From NCBI RefSeq assembly GCF_018070025.1, contig NZ_JAGPYQ010000001.1:7750001-7814000 (forward strand): DNA of 64,000 bases. The letters are read 5' to 3'. Numbering within the stretch: the stretch's first letter is position 1; each line of letters starts with the position of its first letter. The translations under genes were made by a program, and so were the position numbers. The stretch comes from Streptomyces liliiviolaceus. GTDB taxonomy: Bacteria > Actinomycetota > Actinomycetes > Streptomycetales > Streptomycetaceae. The notes below the pieces were generated by a model. That model was not told where the DNA came from. It ran no database searches and saw only the letters and a program-made list of their open reading frames with translations. Below, in pieces: positions 60,320 to 64,000 of the stretch.

Positions 60320-60388
60320 CAGCTCACGGACGTGGGCTGATTCACCTCACGGATGTGAGCCGATTCAGCTCACGGGCGTGAGCCGACG
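60320..60388. repeat. Three 23-bp tandem repeats, each a small palindrome
   Basis: Units begin at 60320, 60343 and 60366, resembling CAGCTCACGGGCGTGAGCCG. Each contains CTCAC-N4-GTGAG or a one-base variant, so the array gives three evenly spaced inverted repeats two helical turns apart, ending 4 bp before the clgR stop codon. Confidence 0.8.
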
Positions 60389-60392
60389 AGCG

Positions 60393-60767
60393 TTACGCGG
60401 CGACGACGTCGACCGCCTCCGCAGGCGCCTTGATGGTCACCCGTTCCGGCGGCACACTGCTCACCGAGACGGAGTTGAGCCTCGGGCGTACCGGTGTGGG
60501 TACGGGCTCGGTGGCTGCTGCCGAACGGGCCAGCTCGGCCAGAGCGAGTTCGTCGCTCACTTCCCGCATGAGTTCGGACATCCGTACGTCCAGCGCGTCG
60601 CAGATCGCGGAGAGCAGTTCGGAGGAAGCCTCTTTCTGCCCCCGCTCCACCTCGGAGAGATAGCCGAGTGAAACTCGGGCGGACGAGGAGACTTCGCGCA
60701 GAGTACGGCCCTGGCGCTGGCGCTGCCGACGCAGCACGTCACCAAGCAGGCGACGGAGCAGAATCAT
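60393..60767 (-). CDS. clgR: Clp gene regulator ClgR (HTH-XRE family)
   Basis: 124 aa from the ATG at 60767 (GGGAG upstream; the longer frame to 60800 is not conserved). The HTH region is [21 protein letters not shown] then [21 protein letters not shown]. This wording is characteristic of ClgR, which activates clpP1P2, lon and other genes in Streptomyces. The protein ends VDVVAA; a C-terminal Ala-Ala is the known recognition signal for its ClpP-dependent degradation, closing a feedback loop. Downstream of cinA and on the same strand. Confidence 0.9.
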   Translation of the reverse strand: MILLRRLLGDVLRRQRQRQGRTLREVSSSARVSLGYLSEVERGQKEASSELLSAICDALDVRMSELMREVSDELALAELARSAAATEPVPTPVRPRLNSVSVSSVPPERVTIKAPAEAVDVVAA

Positions 60768-60876
60768 CGGTGGCTCCCTCCTCGGTCCGCGTAGCCGCAT
60801 CCTTCTCGCCCCACCGTACCGCCTTGCGCCGCGGCCGTGCGGGGAGCGATGTCGTGTTCACTCAGGGCTGCAAACA

Positions 60877-61422
60877 TCAAAACCCCCCGTTCTGTTCCGT
60901 ATCCTGTGCCCGATCATTCCCAGGGTGTTCGCTCACAAGCCGCTCCAGAAGCAGGGCGAGCACGCTCCGTACACTCTCCATACGGATTTCCGTCCGGGAG
61001 CCGTTCAACCGCAGCGCGGACACTTTCCCGCCAAGAGCGCGTTCATGCGTCGCTTCGGACGGCCCGTCCACGGCGATGAAAACCGTGCCGACCGGCTGCC
61101 CGTCCTGGGGCTCCGGACCCGCGACCCCGGTGGTCGATATTCCCCAGTCCGCGCCGAGCACCTTGCGGGCGCCGACCGCCATCTGGGCCGCGACCTGCGG
61201 ATCCACCGCTCCGCGCTGATCCAGCAGAGTGGCGTCGACTCCCAGTACGTCGCGCTTGAGGTCGGTGGCGTACGCGGTCACCGAGCCGCGGAAGGCCTTG
61301 GAGGCCCCGGGCACCGCGGCGAGTTCCGCGGCCACCAGACCGCCGGTCAGCGACTCGGCGACGGCAAGGGTCTCGCCCCTCACCGTCAGTAGTCGCAGCA
61401 CTTCGGCGGCCGTGGAGGTCAC
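60877..61422 (-). CDS. cinA: CinA C-terminal-type nicotinamide-nucleotide amidase
   Basis: 181 aa from the GTG at 61422, which overlaps the pgsA stop by 4 bp (GTGA). It contains only the CinA_C domain: VAESLTGGLVAAELAAVPGASKAFRGSVTAYA, GAVDPQVAAQMAVGARKVLGADWGISTTGVAGP and GTVFIAV. This domain deamidates nicotinamide mononucleotide in the pyridine nucleotide salvage cycle (PncC activity). The N-terminal molybdopterin-like domain of full-length CinA is absent, as usual in Streptomyces. Confidence 0.93.
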   Translation of the reverse strand: MTSTAAEVLRLLTVRGETLAVAESLTGGLVAAELAAVPGASKAFRGSVTAYATDLKRDVLGVDATLLDQRGAVDPQVAAQMAVGARKVLGADWGISTTGVAGPEPQDGQPVGTVFIAVDGPSEATHERALGGKVSALRLNGSRTEIRMESVRSVLALLLERLVSEHPGNDRAQDTEQNGGF

Positions 61423-62249
61423 GCTTCCGCCTCCCCGGCGGCGGCCTTCCGCTCGGCCCTTCCCTCGCGCCGCAGCACAATGGCCTGTCTCACATAGTCG
61501 GCGCCGGTGACGACGGTCAGGGCGACCGCCCCGGCCATCACCCAGAACCTCAGGGTCGCCAGTGGCCCCGTCAGCGCCAGGACGTACATCCCGACGGCGA
61601 TGCCCTGGGTCAGGGTCTTCAGCTTGCCGCCGCGGCTGGCCGGGATCACGCCGTAGCGGATCACCCAGAAGCGCAGCAGGGTGATCCCGAGCTCCCGCCC
61701 GAGGATCACCGCCGTCACCCACCACGGCAGATCGCCGAGGTAGGAGAGACAGATCAGCGCCGCCCCCATGATCGCTTTGTCGGCGATCGGGTCGGCGATC
61801 TTCCCGAAGTCGGTGACGAGGTTGTACGTCCGCGCGAGATGTCCGTCGAAGACGTCCGTGATCATGGCGACGGCGAAGGCCGCCCAGGCCCAGGCCCGCC
61901 ACACGGGGTCGTATCCGCCGTCGGCGAGCATCAGCGCCACGAAGCCCGGCACGAGGACGAGCCGGAGCATGGTGAGCAGATTGGCGACGTTCCACACGCT
62001 GGCCTGGTTGACGGCCGCGTCGATCAGCTTGCCGCCGCGGGGCGTCTTCGGCCCCTGGCCACCCGATACGCCCGCACCGGACACACCCGTGCTGGTTACG
62101 CCCGTACCGGAAGCGCTCGTACCGGAGACTCCCGAACCGGTGGTTCCCGTACCGGAGACTCCCGCCCCAGGGGCCTCGGGAGCACCGGCGGCACCGCGTG
62201 TACCGGGCGCACCTGAGCCGCCCGCCGCAGGTGCCGGGACTCCGGTCAT
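61419..62249 (-). CDS. pgsA: CDP-diacylglycerol--glycerol-3-phosphate 3-phosphatidyltransferase
   Basis: 276 aa. The start ATG overlaps the rimO stop by 4 bp with GAGGAGG upstream, so the unusual N-terminus is likely translated: residues 10-66 are Gly/Ser/Thr/Val repeats (SGTG, SGAG units). The CDP-alcohol phosphotransferase signature is intact: Asp132, Asp135-Gly136, Ala139-Arg140, Gly149, Asp153 and Asp157 in [19 protein letters not shown] and following. Five or six membrane helices. It makes phosphatidylglycerophosphate for membrane lipids; annotation as PgsA (not another CDP-alcohol enzyme) rests on the [17 protein letters not shown] segment. Confidence 0.93.
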   Translation of the reverse strand: MTGVPAPAAGGSGAPGTRGAAGAPEAPGAGVSGTGTTGSGVSGTSASGTGVTSTGVSGAGVSGGQGPKTPRGGKLIDAAVNQASVWNVANLLTMLRLVLVPGFVALMLADGGYDPVWRAWAWAAFAVAMITDVFDGHLARTYNLVTDFGKIADPIADKAIMGAALICLSYLGDLPWWVTAVILGRELGITLLRFWVIRYGVIPASRGGKLKTLTQGIAVGMYVLALTGPLATLRFWVMAGAVALTVVTGADYVRQAIVLRREGRAERKAAAGEAEA

Positions 62250-63727
62250 CTGGCCGCCTCCTCAGTACACACGAGCGAGCCCGGGAGCGGCTCGGCCACC
62301 AGGTCGACACCTTCCGTACCGACCACCTTCGCCTCGACCATACGGCCGACGGTCAGTCCTTCGCCGCTCGTGAACACCACCTGGCCGTCGGTCTCGGGCG
62401 CCTGGTGCGCGGCGCGCCCGTACGCCGGCTCGCCCTCCGCGGCCGATCCGAGGGACTCGACCAGCACCTGGAGGGTCTCGCCGACGCGCTCCTCCGCCCG
62501 CTGGGAGACGAGCTCCTCGGCGAGCCGGGACACGCGCGCGAGGCGCTCGGCGACGACGTCCTCGTCCAGCTTGTTCTCGTACGTGGCGGCCTCGGTGCCG
62601 TCCTCGTCGGAGTAGCCGAAGACACCGATGGCGTCCAGGCGCGCGGCGGTCAGGAAGCGCTCCAGCTCCGCCAGGTCGTCCGCGGTCTCGCCGGGGAAGC
62701 CCACGATGAAGTTCGACCGCACGCCGGCCTGCGGGGCCTTGGAGCGGATCGTGTCGAGGAGCCCCAGGAACTGCTCGGTGTTCCCGAAGCGCCGCATCGC
62801 GCGCAGCACCCCGGGGGCGGAGTGCTGGAAGGACAGGTCGAAGTAGGGGGCGACGTTCGGCGTGGAGGTCAGTACGTCGATGAGCCCGGGGCGCATCTCG
62901 GCGGGCTGCAGGTAGCTGACCCGCACCCGCTCGATGCCCTCGACCCCGGCCAGTTCGGGCAGCAGTGTCTCCAGGAGGCGGATGTCGCCCAGGTCCTTGC
63001 CGTACGACGTGTTGTTCTCGGAGACCAGCATGACCTCCTTCACGCCCTGCTCGGCGAGCCAGCGCGTCTCGCCCAGGACATCGCTGGGGCGGCGCGAGAT
63101 GAAGGAGCCGCGGAAGGACGGGATGGCGCAGAAGGAGCAGCGCCGGTCGCAGCCGGAGGCGAGCTTCACGGAGGCCACCGGTGAGCCGTCGAGCCGCCGG
63201 CGCAGGGGCGCGCGGGGGCCCGATTCGGGGGCGAGTCCTTCGGGGAGGTCGGCGGGCCCGTGTCCCGGAAGGGCGACCTCCGCTCCGGCGTCCTGGCGCT
63301 CGGCGGGGCTGATCGGCAGCAGCTTGCGCCGGTCGCGCGGGGTGTGGGCGGCGTGGATCCCGCCGTTCAGGATGGTCTGGAGCCGGTCGGAGATGTCGGC
63401 GTAGTCGTCGAAGCCGAGTACGCCGTCGGCCTCGGGCAGGGCCTCGGCCAGTTCCTTGCCGTACCGCTCGGCCATGCAGCCGACGGCGACGACCGCCTGG
63501 GTTCTGCCGTGCCCCTTGAGGTCATTGGCTTCCAGGAGGGCGTCGACGGAGTCCTTCTTGGCGGCTTCGACGAAGCCACAGGTGTTGACGACGGCGACGT
63601 CCGCGTTCTCGGCGTCCTCCACGAGGTGCCAGCCGTCCGCCTCCAAGCGGCCTGCGAGCTCCTCCGAGTCCACCTCGTTACGGGCGCAGCCAAGGGTGAC
63701 GAGTGCGACGGTACGGCGTTCAGGCAT
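62246..63727 (-). CDS. rimO: Ribosomal protein S12 methylthiotransferase
   Basis: 493 aa from the ATG at 63727 (the longer frame to 63790 is not conserved). A radical-SAM enzyme that methylthiolates an aspartate of ribosomal protein S12. UPF0004 domain cysteines 14 (TLGCARN), 50 (NTCGF) and 84 (VGCMAE); radical [11 protein letters not shown] (193, 197, 200). C-terminal TRAM domain. The insertion at about 140-180, before the radical SAM core, is Pro/Ala-rich. First gene of rimO-pgsA-cinA. Confidence 0.96.
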   Translation of the reverse strand: MPERRTVALVTLGCARNEVDSEELAGRLEADGWHLVEDAENADVAVVNTCGFVEAAKKDSVDALLEANDLKGHGRTQAVVAVGCMAERYGKELAEALPEADGVLGFDDYADISDRLQTILNGGIHAAHTPRDRRKLLPISPAERQDAGAEVALPGHGPADLPEGLAPESGPRAPLRRRLDGSPVASVKLASGCDRRCSFCAIPSFRGSFISRRPSDVLGETRWLAEQGVKEVMLVSENNTSYGKDLGDIRLLETLLPELAGVEGIERVRVSYLQPAEMRPGLIDVLTSTPNVAPYFDLSFQHSAPGVLRAMRRFGNTEQFLGLLDTIRSKAPQAGVRSNFIVGFPGETADDLAELERFLTAARLDAIGVFGYSDEDGTEAATYENKLDEDVVAERLARVSRLAEELVSQRAEERVGETLQVLVESLGSAAEGEPAYGRAAHQAPETDGQVVFTSGEGLTVGRMVEAKVVGTEGVDLVAEPLPGSLVCTEEAAR

Positions 63728-63766
63728 GGGCTCAAGACTACTTCGTCCCAGTGACAGCCCACGTCG

Positions 63767-63796
63767 ACGGGGTTGGCCGATCCTGGCCAACCCCGT
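63767..63796 (-). terminator. Terminator between the RodZ-like gene and rimO
   Basis: ACGGGGTTGGCC (63767-63778) pairs perfectly with GGCCAACCCCGT (63785-63796) around a 6-nt loop, 60 bp downstream of the RodZ-like stop. Confidence 0.8.
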
Positions 63797-63855
63797 TCCC
63801 GCCTGCCCGAGAGGCCGGGCGGATGTGCGAACACGTGCCTGTCGGCACGTCCGGT

Positions 63856-64000
63856 TCAGCCGACCTCGGGGTCGCCCTTCGTGTACGTCAGGCGCTCCAC
63901 CTGGCCGGGCTGGAACTCGTCGTCGATCTTCTTGCCGTTCACGTACAGCTGGATGGCGCCCGCGTCGCCGAGGACGAGGTCGACCTTCTCCTTGTCCTGG
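63856..64000 (-). CDS. RodZ-like HTH/DUF4115 protein, C-terminal fragment
   Basis: Only the last 48 codons lie in the window; the gene continues beyond base 64000. The translated end, [20 protein letters not shown], then [13 protein letters not shown], is the beta-rich DUF4115 ending of RodZ-type cytoskeletal or HTH membrane proteins that precede rimO in Streptomyces. The identification rests on this short piece and on gene order. Confidence 0.7.
   Translation of the reverse strand, partial: QDKEKVDLVLGDAGAIQLYVNGKKIDDEFQPGQVERLTYTKGDPEVG

Larger units (their letters stand above)
60079..60392. other. Spacer between dps and clgR
   Basis: 314 bp. It holds the dps promoter region on the left (with TTGACG at 60203 on the plus strand only), the strong hairpin at 60212-60272 that should end the clgR transcript, and a three-copy palindromic repeat at 60320-60388. 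No gene is supported. Confidence 0.55.

Noticed and set aside
58904..60381. Large plus-strand frames over the small membrane protein and dps
   Set aside because: Pro/Arg/His-rich shadows. The minus-strand genes have good ribosome-binding sites and, for dps, clear ferroxidase residues.

Overview
This is a stretch of Streptomyces chromosome. GC content is very high, GTG starts are frequent, genes are closely packed, and the gene order nrdJ-nrdR-lexA ... hflX ... rshA-dapF-miaA-miaB ... gluKR/gluABCD ... recX-recA ... lhr-nei ... clgR-cinA-pgsA-rimO matches the core-genome block I know from S. coelicolor (roughly SCO5750-SCO5806). There are no tRNA or rRNA genes, transposases, integrases, phage genes or CRISPR arrays. 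It reads as core chromosome carrying one specialised-metabolism operon.

Layout. 1-5 kb: a truncated polytopic membrane protein, an ADP-ribosylglycohydrolase, a histidine phosphatase, a DUF4937-type protein and a TerD protein. 5-10 kb: the B12-dependent ribonucleotide reductase NrdJ with its repressor NrdR, divergent from the SOS repressor LexA. 10-12 kb: a DinG/XPD-like helicase. 12.3-19.6 kb: a minus-strand siderophore operon (diaminobutyrate aminotransferase, two IucA/IucC synthetases, one GNAT acyltransferase). 19.9-22.6 kb: two tandem lipoprotein serine proteases. 22.7-35 kb: HflX, an M1 peptidase, the RelA/SpoT homologue, DapF, MiaA, MiaB and small proteins. 35-42 kb: an orphan TAXI-type binding protein, the GluK/GluR two-component system and the GluABCD glutamate ABC importer. 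42-45 kb: an FAD monooxygenase, then a cysteine-rich leader peptide in front of cysteine dioxygenase and a rhodanese. 45-49 kb: RecX/RecA, an AI-2E-type transporter and DUF3046. 49-52 kb: a toroid-fold protein and an AraC-AzlC-AzlD operon. 52-59 kb: a long Lhr helicase, a Nei/Fpg glycosylase and an SDR. 59-64 kb: a small membrane protein, Dps, ClgR, CinA, PgsA, RimO and the C-terminus of a RodZ-like protein.

How the genes fit together. The window is rich in DNA maintenance (lexA, recA, recX, lhr, nei, a DinG-like helicase, nrdRJ) and stress control (rshA, clgR, dps, hflX). LexA-type operators are visible before lexA and recA, and a pair of NrdR boxes 31 bp apart sits before nrdR. The best candidates for undescribed biology are (i) the siderophore operon, which has no decarboxylase, no N-hydroxylase and no visible iron box; (ii) a near-leaderless, Cys-ending small ORF before the cysteine dioxygenase operon, which looks like a cysteine attenuator; (iii) the TAXI protein next to the glutamate-sensing kinase.

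A recurring structural theme is short tandem repeats (6-80 bp units) in many spacers and in-frame low-complexity insertions in several proteins (all four siderophore enzymes, RecX, PgsA, Lhr). This suggests a lineage prone to minisatellite expansion. All assignments come from reading the sequence and from remembered family motifs; no database search was run.
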